A program made the translations under genes and the position numbers. From assembly GCA_022484695.1 (NCBI GenBank), contig JAKVKU010000004.1, positions 62,001 through 126,000 on the forward strand: 64,000 nucleotides of DNA, given 5' to 3'. Under the pieces are notes generated by a model. The model was given only the letters and a program-made list of their open reading frames with translations, was not told the DNA's origin and made no database searches. The stretch is from Lactobacillus sp. (GTDB lineage: Bacteria > Bacillota > Bacilli > Lactobacillales > Lactobacillaceae). Below are positions 7,350 through 16,036 of the stretch, piece by piece (within the stretch, counting starts at the first letter, position 1; each line of letters starts with the position of its first letter).

Positions 7350-8720
7350 ATGACAAGTTTACTGATTAAAAACGCCCAAATCGTGGTCACTTGTGACGAT
7401 GATGATCAAGTCCTGCATGAAACCAATATCTTGATCAAAGATGGGGTCATTACTTATATGGGTACCAAAGACCAAGTTGCCGATGAAACCATTGATGCCA
7501 GCCATCATATCGTTTATCCCGGCTTAGTCAACACCCATCACCATCTGTACCAAACCTTCACCCGCAATCTACCCCAGGTCCAAAATATGGAATTATTCGA
7601 TTGGCTGACCACCTTGTATAAAATTTGGGGTAATTTAGACCAGACGGTGACTTACTATAGTGCCATCACGGGTTTAGGGGAGTTGCTGAAAAGCGGCTGT
7701 ACCACGGCCTTTGATCATCACTATGTTTTCCCCAGTGGTGAAGAAACCGGCTTGATTGAAGCCCAATTTAAGGCTGCTGATGATTTAGGCATTCGCTTCC
7801 ATGCCTCTAGAGGCAGTATGAGTTTGAGCCAAAAAGATGGCGGTTTACCGCCGGACAACGTGGTCCAAACAACGGATGCCATTTTAAAGGATTCAGAACG
7901 GATCGTTAATAAATTTCATGATCCCAAACCTTTTGCCATGCACCAAGTTGCTTTAGCCCCCTGCTCACCCTTTAGTGTGACCGGGGATTTGATGATTGAA
8001 ACGGCCAAATTGGCCCGACAGCTAGGCGTTCGGCTACATACACATTTAGCTGAAACCATCGATGAAGAAGATTATGTCAAAGCCCACTTCAACATGCGGC
8101 CCCTGGCCTATATGGAATCTTTAGGCTGGGTTGGCCCAGATGTGTGGTTTGCCCATGGCATTCACTTCAATCATGAAGAACTGGCATTTTTAGCCGAAAC
8201 CAAAACCGGGGTGGCCCATTGCCCGATTTCAAACATGAAATTATCTTCTGGGGTCTGCCAAATCCCCGAGATGCTCCAACTGGGCGTGCCCGTTGGCTTG
8301 GGGGTAGATGGCAGTGCCAGCAATGACGCTTCTAATCTATTAACTGATTTACGGGTGGGCTTTTTACTGCAACGCCTAAGCGCCAGCAATAATGCCCCCA
8401 CGGGTTATGATTTCTTAAAAATGGCCACCCGGGGCAGTGCCCATTTATTGGGACGTGATGACATTGGTAGCCTAGCCGTGGGTAAAGCTGGCGACCTGTT
8501 CATGATCGATACCCAAAACATTTCCCTAGTGGGAACCCTGCAAGATCCTAAAGCCTTGCTGGGGACGGTGGGTTTCTCCGGGGCCGTGGATTATACCGTG
8601 GTCAACGGTGAGATCGCCGTGGCCCATGGGCAACTGACCCATTTAGACGAAGCTAAATTTGTGGCTGATGCCAATCAGCTCCAGAAATTATTCGTTGCCA
8701 AAGCAGATCCTGTTAAATAA
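7350..8720 (+). CDS. 8-oxoguanine deaminase (amidohydrolase family)
   Basis: 456-residue metal-dependent amidohydrolase, predicted to convert 8-oxoguanine to uric acid and ammonia. Metal ligands: the HHH cluster in PGLVNTHHHLYQTFTR (H63-H65), a mid-sequence HTHLAE, HGIHF, and D in GLGVDGSASND. This sequence style is that of the 8-oxoguanine deaminase subfamily rather than guanine deaminase or SsnA; substrate identity is inferred. AAAGGAGG lies 6 bases before the ATG. It probably shares a transcript with the NCS2 permease and ends at the terminator after 8720. Confidence 0.82.
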   Translation: MTSLLIKNAQIVVTCDDDDQVLHETNILIKDGVITYMGTKDQVADETIDASHHIVYPGLVNTHHHLYQTFTRNLPQVQNMELFDWLTTLYKIWGNLDQTVTYYSAITGLGELLKSGCTTAFDHHYVFPSGEETGLIEAQFKAADDLGIRFHASRGSMSLSQKDGGLPPDNVVQTTDAILKDSERIVNKFHDPKPFAMHQVALAPCSPFSVTGDLMIETAKLARQLGVRLHTHLAETIDEEDYVKAHFNMRPLAYMESLGWVGPDVWFAHGIHFNHEELAFLAETKTGVAHCPISNMKLSSGVCQIPEMLQLGVPVGLGVDGSASNDASNLLTDLRVGFLLQRLSASNNAPTGYDFLKMATRGSAHLLGRDDIGSLAVGKAGDLFMIDTQNISLVGTLQDPKALLGTVGFSGAVDYTVVNGEIAVAHGQLTHLDEAKFVADANQLQKLFVAKADPVK

Positions 8721-8724
8721 ATGA

Positions 8725-8766
8725 CCAAAAAAACTGATGCAGTTATTTCGCATCAGTTTTTTTCTT
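8725..8766. terminator. Bidirectional terminator between 8-oxoguanine deaminase and the VTT pseudogene
   Basis: AAAAAACTGATGC and GCATCAGTTTTTTT form a hairpin with T tracts on both strands. It serves the plus-strand purine unit and the end of the long minus-strand run; its minus-strand side overlaps the last codons of the VTT reading frame. Confidence 0.85.
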
Positions 8767-9423
8767 TGGGTTTATATTCAGAATTTAATTGGCGGATTTT
8801 CGGACTCAATCGCTTGGGTAACAGGGTCAACAAGGCTAATAAAATTCCGGCAATGGTTAATTCCAGCAACAGCTTCCAAGAAACGCCGTTTTTAACAATT
8901 TCGGCGGCCATAAAAGTATAAATAAAGCTGGCCGGCATCATGGTGACGAAGGAAATCGCCGTGAATTTTCCCAACGACATTGGCGTTAGGGCATAGGCAT
9001 AGCTTTGAATGGCGTAGGGAAAAATTGGCACCAACCTGGTAAATACCAGAAAAGTGGTGCCATTGGTCAAGACCCCCTGCTCAATTTTTTGAAAAACTGG
9101 GCGTTGGCCGAAGTGTTGCACGATATAATCCCGGGCCACATACTTGCCTAATACAAAGGCGATGGCTGCCCCTAAGGTGGCCCCAATCACCGTTAAAATG
9201 CCGCCCACTAAGCCCCCATAAACCATGCTAACAGCTGTCCAGGCAGTAGAAAAACCGATACCAAGATGGACAATAAAATGAACCAAATATAACCCTGCCA
9301 GCCACTGGCAATCAGCAAGTGTTTAAAGTCCTGTAAATTAGTCAATAAATCCCATAATCCAAAAGTATAGGCGAGATAAAAGCCGCTGAGTAGTACTGCC
9401 AAAAAAATCAAGATGCGCTTCAT
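8753..9423 (-). pseudogene. TVP38/TMEM64 (VTT domain) membrane protein, frameshifted
   Basis: Two overlapping frames together give one VTT-family protein of about 220 residues. The 5' frame (9423-9208) has the signal-anchor and SVFLLPGQLLAWF; the 3' frame (from about 9220 to 8753) continues GGLVGGILTVIGATLGA and the FVLGKYVARDY motif through to the C-terminus. Adding one base to the G5 run (C5 at 9213-9217 on the plus strand) would join them in frame. It is therefore a recent frameshift, a homopolymer sequencing error or a slippage-controlled gene. VTT proteins are linked to lipid scrambling or export. It is the last gene of the run. Confidence 0.75.
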
Positions 9424-9441
9424 TACTTTATCCTTTCCAGA

Positions 9442-10164
9442 TTAACGGCGCTGTTGGCGTTGCAATAAGATTTTCTTAATGACCAAAGAAGCCACGATCA
9501 ATAGACAAAAGCCTAAAATACCATATAGGATCATCTTCGGGCCTTGACTCAAAGTGCCCCCCACCACGGAATACACCACAGTGGCCGGCAGTTGGCCTAG
9601 CCCAGTGGCGATCAAAAAGCTGCCTAAGCCGATATCGGTCAACCCCGCGGCGTAACTCACCACGTCAAAGGAAATAAAGGGGACGAGCCGACAGATCAAA
9701 ATCGTATACTGGCCATAAATATCAAAAAAATGGTCCATTTTGTCCAGGGCAACTTTAGAGATCAATTTCACCGTCACCGGCCGCCCCAATAAGCGGGCAA
9801 TGTAAAAACATAGGGTTGCCCCTAACATAGCCCCCAGCCAAGAATAGAGGATGCCTTGAAACCAGCCAAAAACCATGGCATTGGCAAAGGTAATCACGAA
9901 GGCCGGTAACGGGGCTAGCACTGATTGGAACATCATCAACAAGATAGAAATCACCGGTGCCCAGATACCAAAGCCTTGAATCATGTGAGAGATTCCGCGA
10001 ATATCCCCTTTGCTTAGTAAAACCACGGTGGTATTCACGCCCTTTTGAAAACCCGGCACCAATCCATATAAGCCCAGCAGGCATACCACCACGACCAACA
10101 AACTCAATAACTGAAATTTACCATTGCCTGAATCGGCCTTAGCCGACCCCTTAATTTTCCCCAT
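9442..10164 (-). CDS. TVP38/TMEM64 family (VTT domain) membrane protein
   Basis: 240-residue integral membrane protein with the VTT core: a re-entrant LAPLPAFVITFANAMVFG segment, GAMLGATLCFYIARLLGR, and the later LVPFISFDVVSYAAGLT. Related to E. coli YdjX/YdjZ. The ATG at 10164 has AGGAAG 9 bases upstream and overlaps the nucleoside hydrolase stop; a longer frame from 10206 has no good site. Two VTT proteins in one operon suggest a membrane or lipid-linked step for the product of the cluster. The exact role of this family is not settled. Confidence 0.85.
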   Translation of the reverse strand: MGKIKGSAKADSGNGKFQLLSLLVVVVCLLGLYGLVPGFQKGVNTTVVLLSKGDIRGISHMIQGFGIWAPVISILLMMFQSVLAPLPAFVITFANAMVFGWFQGILYSWLGAMLGATLCFYIARLLGRPVTVKLISKVALDKMDHFFDIYGQYTILICRLVPFISFDVVSYAAGLTDIGLGSFLIATGLGQLPATVVYSVVGGTLSQGPKMILYGILGFCLLIVASLVIKKILLQRQQRR

Positions 10165-11059
10165 GGTGTTGTACTTCCTGCCCCGGTTTGGCAAAACCAG
10201 CGGCAATCCCGGTGATCATCAAATTGTTGAAGGTCTTTAAATCTAATAAGTGCTCGGGCATGGTCACCGGATAAGCGGAGACATCGTCAAAGACCATTTC
10301 CCCCACATTGAGTAAAGGCTGATCGTGATGCAAAAAGACCTGTTCTTGGGAAAACAACTCAGGATGGGTCAAGTAAATGGCGGTGGTCATGTCCCAGTTA
10401 CAAAAACCATTAAAGCGAAAGACCCGTTGATTCCATTGGATCCAACGCCCTAATGTTTGATCCAAAAACGCCTGGGCTGCCGGGGTGATCAGCGGTTGCA
10501 GCTGAGCTAATAGTTGGTCTTTTTGTTTGGCTGCAAAAAAGGCTTCGGCGGTCATATGACCATTCATAATGGCCAAAGGTGCTTGGGCCAAAATGGTGGC
10601 CCTAGCCGCTTTGGGATCGCTGGCAAAATTTAATTCAGCAACAGCGTGGTGGTTCACGGTCAAAGGTTCAATGGTACCCCCCATCAAGATCACCTGGGCC
10701 ACCTTTTTGAAGAACTCTGGGTCTAAAGTTTGGGCAGCCGCTAAGTTGGTCAGCGCCCCGGTACCAATAATGGTGACTTCGCCAGGATATGTATTGACTT
10801 GTTGGACTAAAAATTCAGCCGCTGGGTTGGTGGTTGGCGTTTGAGTCCCTAAATAAGTGGCAAAATCTAGCCCTAATTGGGCCTGAAATTCCGCGGTAGC
10901 CCGTTGAACCGCCGTCAATGTGCCATTGCCATGGGTTAGGGTCACCCCCAACAAATCCAGTTGAGATTGGCCTAGTAAATACAACAAGGTCAGGCCATCA
11001 TCCACATCCCGGTTGGCGATGCCAAAGGTATTATCACAATCATAAATTACTTTTTTCAT
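10151..11059 (-). CDS. Nucleoside hydrolase (IUNH family)
   Basis: 302-residue inosine-uridine-type N-ribohydrolase that cleaves the N-glycosidic bond of nucleosides. Calcium-binding Asp residues are in DCDNTFGIANRDVDDGL near residues 7-23, LMGGTIE lies mid-sequence, and NWDMTTA near 224 supplies the last Asp. The N-terminal motif differs slightly from the canonical DxDxxxDD, as in divergent members. It overlaps both neighbours. Placed among sugar transferases, it may act on a specific nucleoside intermediate rather than in general salvage; that is inference. Confidence 0.82.
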   Translation of the reverse strand: MKKVIYDCDNTFGIANRDVDDGLTLLYLLGQSQLDLLGVTLTHGNGTLTAVQRATAEFQAQLGLDFATYLGTQTPTTNPAAEFLVQQVNTYPGEVTIIGTGALTNLAAAQTLDPEFFKKVAQVILMGGTIEPLTVNHHAVAELNFASDPKAARATILAQAPLAIMNGHMTAEAFFAAKQKDQLLAQLQPLITPAAQAFLDQTLGRWIQWNQRVFRFNGFCNWDMTTAIYLTHPELFSQEQVFLHHDQPLLNVGEMVFDDVSAYPVTMPEHLLDLKTFNNLMITGIAAGFAKPGQEVQHHGEN

Positions 11060-11724
11060 CCTAATTTACCTCGATTCTTGATTAACCAAGCGCCTAAATT
11101 CTGGTTTTGTTGGATCGTCCTTGGGGTCAAAGTGGTGAGATCTTGGGGATAATCCACATCTTGAAGGGGCTTTAATAAAGCGATGTGTACCCCATGTAAC
11201 AGTTTCATCGTGGTTGCATAAACCGTGTCCTGCCCCCAGGCAATGGGGCTGGTGAACATTGGGGCTAGATTGATCCCCCGCCGGCAGCCAATCAGATAGT
11301 AGCCCCCGTCCGGCGAAGGTCCAATCACCACATCCTGTAATTTGGCAAATGCCTGGGTAATTAAAGCCGGGTCTAGGCCGGGAATATCACTGCCCGTCAA
11401 AACCACCGCATCATAGCCCAAATTAAATACAAACTCAAAGGCATGTTGCATCCGTTGCCCCATATCCCTGCCAACTTGCGCCATGGCTTGAAAGGTAACC
11501 GGCAATGTGGTCAAAAATGTACTGGGATCCTGCTCATCAGAATAAGCCACAAAGACATCAATCTGCTGTTGGCTGGGTAAATTTTGAAACTTGGCGAAAA
11601 AGTCTTGCAACATATCCCCTTGGACCTGACTAGCTTCCAGGCCGGAAAGTCGGGCTTGCAGTCTAGTTTTCACCTTGTTGGGCGTCGGGATCCGGGTAAA
11701 TAAAATATAGGCCTGTTTAGTCAT
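11056..11724 (-). CDS. TIGR04282/DUF2064 family nucleotidyl/glycosyl transferase
   Basis: 222-residue GT-A fold transferase of the DUF2064 group (named rSAM/selenodomain-associated transferase 1 or arsenosugar biosynthesis transferase). Markers: ILFTRIPTPNKVKTRL near the start (the nucleotide-sugar loop with K and R), GSDIPGL near 115 (metal Asp) and GPSPDGGYYLIG near 139. The ATG at 11724 has AGGTG upstream and overlaps the kinase stop (ATGACTAA). No radical SAM ArsS protein is in the window, so arsenosugar production is not supported. Confidence 0.82.
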   Translation of the reverse strand: MTKQAYILFTRIPTPNKVKTRLQARLSGLEASQVQGDMLQDFFAKFQNLPSQQQIDVFVAYSDEQDPSTFLTTLPVTFQAMAQVGRDMGQRMQHAFEFVFNLGYDAVVLTGSDIPGLDPALITQAFAKLQDVVIGPSPDGGYYLIGCRRGINLAPMFTSPIAWGQDTVYATTMKLLHGVHIALLKPLQDVDYPQDLTTLTPRTIQQNQNLGAWLIKNRGKLG

Positions 11725-12724
11725 GGGCAAACACCTGCTCTTGTAAGGCTGGGGCTAAGAAATTGGGATTCAAATAACTTTTGACCTTTTGAAAAATTGC
11801 TTCGTTCTTTAAGGCTTTCGTATCACTTAAATAGCTATCATAGGCCATGGCAGACCAGGAAAGGGCCCGGAGCATCAAATAAGGATGATAAATCGCTAAC
11901 GCCGCTAAAAAGTCGGCCCGATCAAACCCCGTGGTAGCCAGGTACTGATCCAAAAAGCCTTGCTTTTGGGCTGATGTTAAGCGCACATCACTGCGCCACA
12001 GGGTGGTAGTACTGGCCAAAAATTGGGAAATATCTTGGACGGGATGACTAATAACGGGTTTCTCCCAATCGATCAACCAACCCTGCCGGCCAATAATGAA
12101 ATTATGGGAATTCACTTCCGTATTATTTACCGCCCACAAATCTAAGTCTGTGAAAAAGCGTTGCTGGTCCTCATGCTGGCGACAATTATCCAAGGCATTA
12201 GCCAACAATTGTTTCACGGGTTGGGCGATAACTTGACTGGCAAAGACCGGCGTCAATAAGGTGGTGCATTCTTGGATTCGAGCCACCAGGATATCTTGGG
12301 TTTCTTTTAGAAATTGCTGTTGGGCTTGCCCGTCGATTGTTAAACGATGGATGCGGCCAAAAATCCCTGCCGCTATGCCTAGATCCTGATGATAATCCAG
12401 GGGCCGTCCCGGTAAGAACGCTTCGATCAACAAGCCTTGGTCAAAGTAGTCTTGGCCATCGTCTAGATAATAGACCTTAGGGGTCACTTGAGAGCGTTCT
12501 AACCACTGTAAAGCCTGATATTCATAGCGAATTTGATTATCAATCGGCAGTTGGGAGCCGTAGTTAAAGCGCAGGACAAATTGTTGGGGATTTTGCCCAT
12601 CGCTCAATAAGAAATTCTGATTATATTCCCCCTGAGCCAGAAAGGTAACTTGCACCGTGGATTTTAATCCCAGTAATTGGGGGATCTTTTTAAGCTTTAA
12701 ATACGTTAAAATTTTATCAATCAT
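11717..12724 (-). CDS. APH-fold kinase/phosphotransferase of unknown substrate
   Basis: 335-residue protein kinase-like (aminoglycoside/choline kinase superfamily) enzyme. Visible: the nucleotide lobe with FVLRFNYGSQLP near 50, a Brenner-like NNTEVNSHNFIIG region near 200 where the catalytic loop is expected, and LIDWEKPVISHPVQD near 217-231 (metal-binding D). Small-molecule kinases of this fold phosphorylate sugars, choline or antibiotics. Its position between the two transferases suggests it phosphorylates an intermediate of their pathway. The start overlaps the upstream stop (ATGA). The substrate is unknown. Confidence 0.72.
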   Translation of the reverse strand: MIDKILTYLKLKKIPQLLGLKSTVQVTFLAQGEYNQNFLLSDGQNPQQFVLRFNYGSQLPIDNQIRYEYQALQWLERSQVTPKVYYLDDGQDYFDQGLLIEAFLPGRPLDYHQDLGIAAGIFGRIHRLTIDGQAQQQFLKETQDILVARIQECTTLLTPVFASQVIAQPVKQLLANALDNCRQHEDQQRFFTDLDLWAVNNTEVNSHNFIIGRQGWLIDWEKPVISHPVQDISQFLASTTTLWRSDVRLTSAQKQGFLDQYLATTGFDRADFLAALAIYHPYLMLRALSWSAMAYDSYLSDTKALKNEAIFQKVKSYLNPNFLAPALQEQVFAHD

Positions 12725-13419
12725 GGCTTGCTTTGCCTCCTGTTGTAGCGTTTAGCCAAGTCGGTGGGAGTCTTGCCTAAGATGAATAATAATTGCAATT
12801 GGTGCATGGCCAAGTGAGTTTGCCAAGGATGGGCCGCAAAGCGCCGATTCGAGGTATAAATCGGTGCTTTGATCAGGATAAACCGGCCTAAGTGGTGCAA
12901 TTGTCGACTTAACAGCCAATCTTCCATCAAGGGTTCAGCTAAAAAACCCCCAGCCCGCAGGTAGTTTTGGCGGGTGGTAAATAGGCCCTGATCTCCAAAA
13001 ATCAAGCCTAAATATTTAGCCCGCCAATTGGAGGTGGTGGCTAAGTACCGGTAGAAAAAACCGGTTACCGTAAACCGCAGGGTCAAACACCCGGCACTGA
13101 CCCGGGGTTGACTTAAGGCGGTTGCGATTGCCGCAAAAATGTCTTGTTGCTTATTTAATTGGCTGTCCCCGTGTAAAAACCAAAGGATATCGCCCTGGCT
13201 TTTGGTGACCCCATAAGCCAATTGAGCCCCGCGATTAGCCTGGGGCAGCGTGTAAACTGTTGCATATTGTTGGGCAATGGCCACAGTATCGTCTTGACTG
13301 CCCCCATCCACCACGATAAGCTCACTGGCATAACCCACCGCTAATTGGGTCACGGTTTTCAGTAACTTACCAATGCCCGCGGCTTCATTTAACGTGGGGA
13401 TAATCACTGAAAATCTCAA
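12721..13419 (-). CDS. TIGR04283-type family 2 glycosyltransferase
   Basis: 232-residue GT2 enzyme starting [17 protein letters not shown], with VVDGGSQDDT near 36 (donor binding), FLHGDSQL near 80 (the metal-binding D) and EDWLLSRQL near 165 (catalytic-base region). This is the transferase 2 partner that co-occurs with the DUF2064 transferase. A TTG start at 13419 overlaps the ATPase stop (TTGA), with AGGTGG 7 bases upstream. There is no membrane segment, so it probably works in the cytosol. Acceptor and donor are unknown. Confidence 0.85.
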   Translation of the reverse strand: MRFSVIIPTLNEAAGIGKLLKTVTQLAVGYASELIVVDGGSQDDTVAIAQQYATVYTLPQANRGAQLAYGVTKSQGDILWFLHGDSQLNKQQDIFAAIATALSQPRVSAGCLTLRFTVTGFFYRYLATTSNWRAKYLGLIFGDQGLFTTRQNYLRAGGFLAEPLMEDWLLSRQLHHLGRFILIKAPIYTSNRRFAAHPWQTHLAMHQLQLLFILGKTPTDLAKRYNRRQSKP

Positions 13420-14411
13420 TTTGCCACCACCTGTAAGTCACGGCCAAACTGCAAATGGACCACATCCCCTGGCTGTAATGCCCCTTGGATATTGGTCAAA
13501 ACTAAGGTCTGCTGGCCAAGGCGCAATTGGGCCAAGACCCCACCGGGCTGCCATTGTAGCCACTCCACCACGGCCGTGAGCCCGGTATCTCCCAAGGTAG
13601 CCGCAGCCTCGTAAGGAATGACCAGCTGAACTGGGCCAGTGAGTTGGTTGGGATTGGCGACGGTAATTTCTTGGGCGGCCACTTGAAACTGTTGGCCCGC
13701 TACCACACCAGTTAAAAAATTCATGCCCCCGATAAAAGCGGCCACCTGACGGGTTTGAGGGCGTTCATAGATGGCTTGGGGCGTGCCGACTTGTTGGATT
13801 TCCCCATCGATCAAAACCGCCAGCCGGTCAGACAACTCGAAGGCTTCATCTCGGTCATGGGTGACCAAAATAACCCCAAAGTGGTATTGCTGCCGTAATT
13901 TTAATAGTAATTGATGCATCTTCTGGCGCAGACTGCTGTCTAGGCTGGCAAAGGGTTCATCCAAGAGTAATAATGTGGGTTTTAGAATAATCGCCCGGGC
14001 CAAGGCCACCCGCTGTTGCTGCCCCCCGGATAATTGGTCCGGAAAGTGCGTGGCCAAGCCCTGTAACTCTAAAGTTGTGAGCATGGCATCAACTGCCTGG
14101 GAAATTTGGGCGGCCTTCACGTGGCGCGCCTTGAGGCCAAAGGCAATATTTTCAAAAACCGTCATGTGGGGGAATAACCAAAAATCCTGCAATACTAAAA
14201 TCGTCCGTTTTTGAGAAAAATCCCCCTGAAAATCTAATTGGCCGGTTTGCAAGGGCTGCATTCCCGCAATAAGCTTTAAAATCGTGGTCTTACCAACACC
14301 GGAAGGCCCAAAAAGTGTGAGAATTTCCCCCGCCGCCACTTCCAGGTTGATGTGCTTTAAAATCTGCTTGCGGCCATAATGTAATGACACATCCTTAATT
14401 TCTAGCCCCAT
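13416..14411 (-). CDS. ABC transporter ATPase (YnjD/FbpC-like)
   Basis: 331-residue ATP-binding subunit: Walker [10 protein letters not shown] near 34-42, Q-loop LVLQDFW, signature LSGGQQQR, Walker B LLLLDEP, switch H in [10 protein letters not shown], and a C-terminal TOBE-like beta domain. The long C-terminal domain is typical of importers for inorganic ions, polyamines or thiamine-like compounds. I use the ATG at 14411, with GGAGG 8 bases upstream; a TTG start further out has no site. It overlaps both neighbours and energises the two permeases upstream. Confidence 0.88.
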   Translation of the reverse strand: MGLEIKDVSLHYGRKQILKHINLEVAAGEILTLFGPSGVGKTTILKLIAGMQPLQTGQLDFQGDFSQKRTILVLQDFWLFPHMTVFENIAFGLKARHVKAAQISQAVDAMLTTLELQGLATHFPDQLSGGQQQRVALARAIILKPTLLLLDEPFASLDSSLRQKMHQLLLKLRQQYHFGVILVTHDRDEAFELSDRLAVLIDGEIQQVGTPQAIYERPQTRQVAAFIGGMNFLTGVVAGQQFQVAAQEITVANPNQLTGPVQLVIPYEAAATLGDTGLTAVVEWLQWQPGGVLAQLRLGQQTLVLTNIQGALQPGDVVHLQFGRDLQVVAN

Positions 14412-15174
14412 GATGTCGTCCTCCAATCAATTGTTTTAAAAGCAATACCCCAATCATTGTCACCAATAAAAATACCAAGCTGTAAGCCGAGGCCAAGTTA
14501 AAACGACCATTGTTAGCATAGGGCAATAGGATCAGCGGTAAGGTCATGATTTTGCCGCCGCCGATGAAAAAAGTTGGCAAGTACTGACTTAAAGAGACAA
14601 TAAAGGTTAACCCCGCTGCCGTGGCGATGCCTGGGGCCATGAGCGGCCAGGTAATCGTCTTTAAAATTTGCCAGGGCTTAGCCCCTAAACTCTTGGCGGT
14701 TAGCGCGTAACCCTGGCCCATTTTCCGATAACTTTCCAAAATAATTTGCATGGCATAGGGCAACGTGAAATAAGTGTGGCTCAAAATGATTCCGGTAAAT
14801 GTCCCCGTTAAATGCCATTGAATGAATAATATCTGCGTTGAGGTCACAATGGCAATGGCCGGTAAGATAAAGGGCAAATAAATCATGAAGGTCAAGAGCT
14901 GTTGCGATATGAAGTGTTGACTGGCTAAAACCTTGCATGCGGGCATGGCAATGAGTAAGGTCACCACGGTGGTGGCCAACGCGATGACAAAACTATTGAG
15001 GACCGCAGGCCAAAAATTGGGCTCTTGTAACATTTGTCCCAGCACTTTGCCGCCAAATTGTTGGGGGATAAGTGCCGGATAAAGCCACTGGGTCGCCACC
15101 GTCCACAATAGTAAAACCACCAGGGGTAAAGCTACTAAAAAGCAAGCCAATAGCAAGGTACTAGTTCTTTTCAC
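14395..15174 (-). CDS. ABC transporter permease 2 (YnjC C-half-like)
   Basis: About 259-residue permease with six hydrophobic segments and the EAA-type loop SYRKMGQGYALTAKSLGAKPWQILKTI. E. coli YnjC is one long permease; here the two halves are separate genes. The start is uncertain: GTG at 15174 (the first residue before KRTSTLLLA) fits the signal-anchor, while an ATG at 15207 would add 11 residues. Its 5' end overlaps the stop of the other permease. Confidence 0.82.
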   Translation of the reverse strand: MKRTSTLLLACFLVALPLVVLLLWTVATQWLYPALIPQQFGGKVLGQMLQEPNFWPAVLNSFVIALATTVVTLLIAMPACKVLASQHFISQQLLTFMIYLPFILPAIAIVTSTQILFIQWHLTGTFTGIILSHTYFTLPYAMQIILESYRKMGQGYALTAKSLGAKPWQILKTITWPLMAPGIATAAGLTFIVSLSQYLPTFFIGGGKIMTLPLILLPYANNGRFNLASAYSLVFLLVTMIGVLLLKQLIGGRHHGARN

Positions 15175-16036
15175 GATGGCGCCGCCCCCCTCCTGGCAAG
15201 CGGGCACTGATGCCTAAGACCAATAGGGTCACCGCCAAACAAATCAAGGACATGATGAAGTTCAAGGCAAAAGCTGTGGGGCGCACGGTTAGATCTGCTT
15301 GGGTCAATAGATTATAAGCCGTCACCGCGATGGTTTCCTGGGCAGGGCTGCCTAAGATAAAAGGCACTTCAAAAGAAGTAAAAGTAAAGCAAAATAAAAT
15401 GATAAATAAAGTTGCCAGAATCGGTTGGACCATGGGTAAAATAACCCGGCCAAATATTTGCCGCGGCGACGCCCCTAAATTAGCCGCCACTTGGACATAA
15501 CCTAATTGCAATTGTTTCAAAATGGCCAAGGTACTCACCGCCACATAAGGAATCTCTTTATATAAAAATACACAGATGATGCCAATACCGCCCTTATCAT
15601 GAATCAACAAGGGAAATTGGTCAATCTGTTGAAGCACCCCCACTTGATACAGCAGGCGGGAAATCAATCCAGATTGGCTTAAAACCTGCAACATCATCAA
15701 GGCCACAATGATATGGGGTAAGGCAATGGGAATTTTGAAGAAATTCGCCAACAAAGGATGCTTGGCGCTGGCTTTTAACAAAATAAACGCCATACCTAAC
15801 CCCAGTACCAGCGCTAAAATAGTGGCCACCAGGGCTAAATAAAGACTGTAGCCAATGGTCCGCTGAAAGGCCGCATCCCCTAAAACCGTTTTGAAATAAG
15901 CCAACGTATAGTGGCGCAGGCCAATGACGGGATAATAGCCTAAACTGACCTGAATAGTCTTAAACAGCGCTGCTAAAATAACAGCGCTGTTTAAGAGAAT
16001 AAATGGTCCTAAAAAAAGCAAAGATTTTTTAGTCAT
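15161..16036 (-). CDS. ABC transporter permease 1 (YnjC N-half-like)
   Basis: 291-residue membrane permease with six or seven hydrophobic segments and the EAA loop QLGYVQVAANLGASPRQIFG near 190. It forms the importer with the second permease, the ATPase and the YnjB-like binding protein. Its start overlaps the stop of the binding protein gene. The Arg/Gly/His-rich C-terminal tail is cytosolic. Confidence 0.85.
   Translation of the reverse strand: MTKKSLLFLGPFILLNSAVILAALFKTIQVSLGYYPVIGLRHYTLAYFKTVLGDAAFQRTIGYSLYLALVATILALVLGLGMAFILLKASAKHPLLANFFKIPIALPHIIVALMMLQVLSQSGLISRLLYQVGVLQQIDQFPLLIHDKGGIGIICVFLYKEIPYVAVSTLAILKQLQLGYVQVAANLGASPRQIFGRVILPMVQPILATLFIILFCFTFTSFEVPFILGSPAQETIAVTAYNLLTQADLTVRPTAFALNFIMSLICLAVTLLVLGISARLPGGGRRHREKN

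Noticed and set aside
11056..13419. Arsenosugar biosynthesis as the function of the two transferases
   Set aside because: The family names suggest it, but no ArsS radical SAM protein, ArsM or arsenic resistance gene is in the window, so I name only the families.
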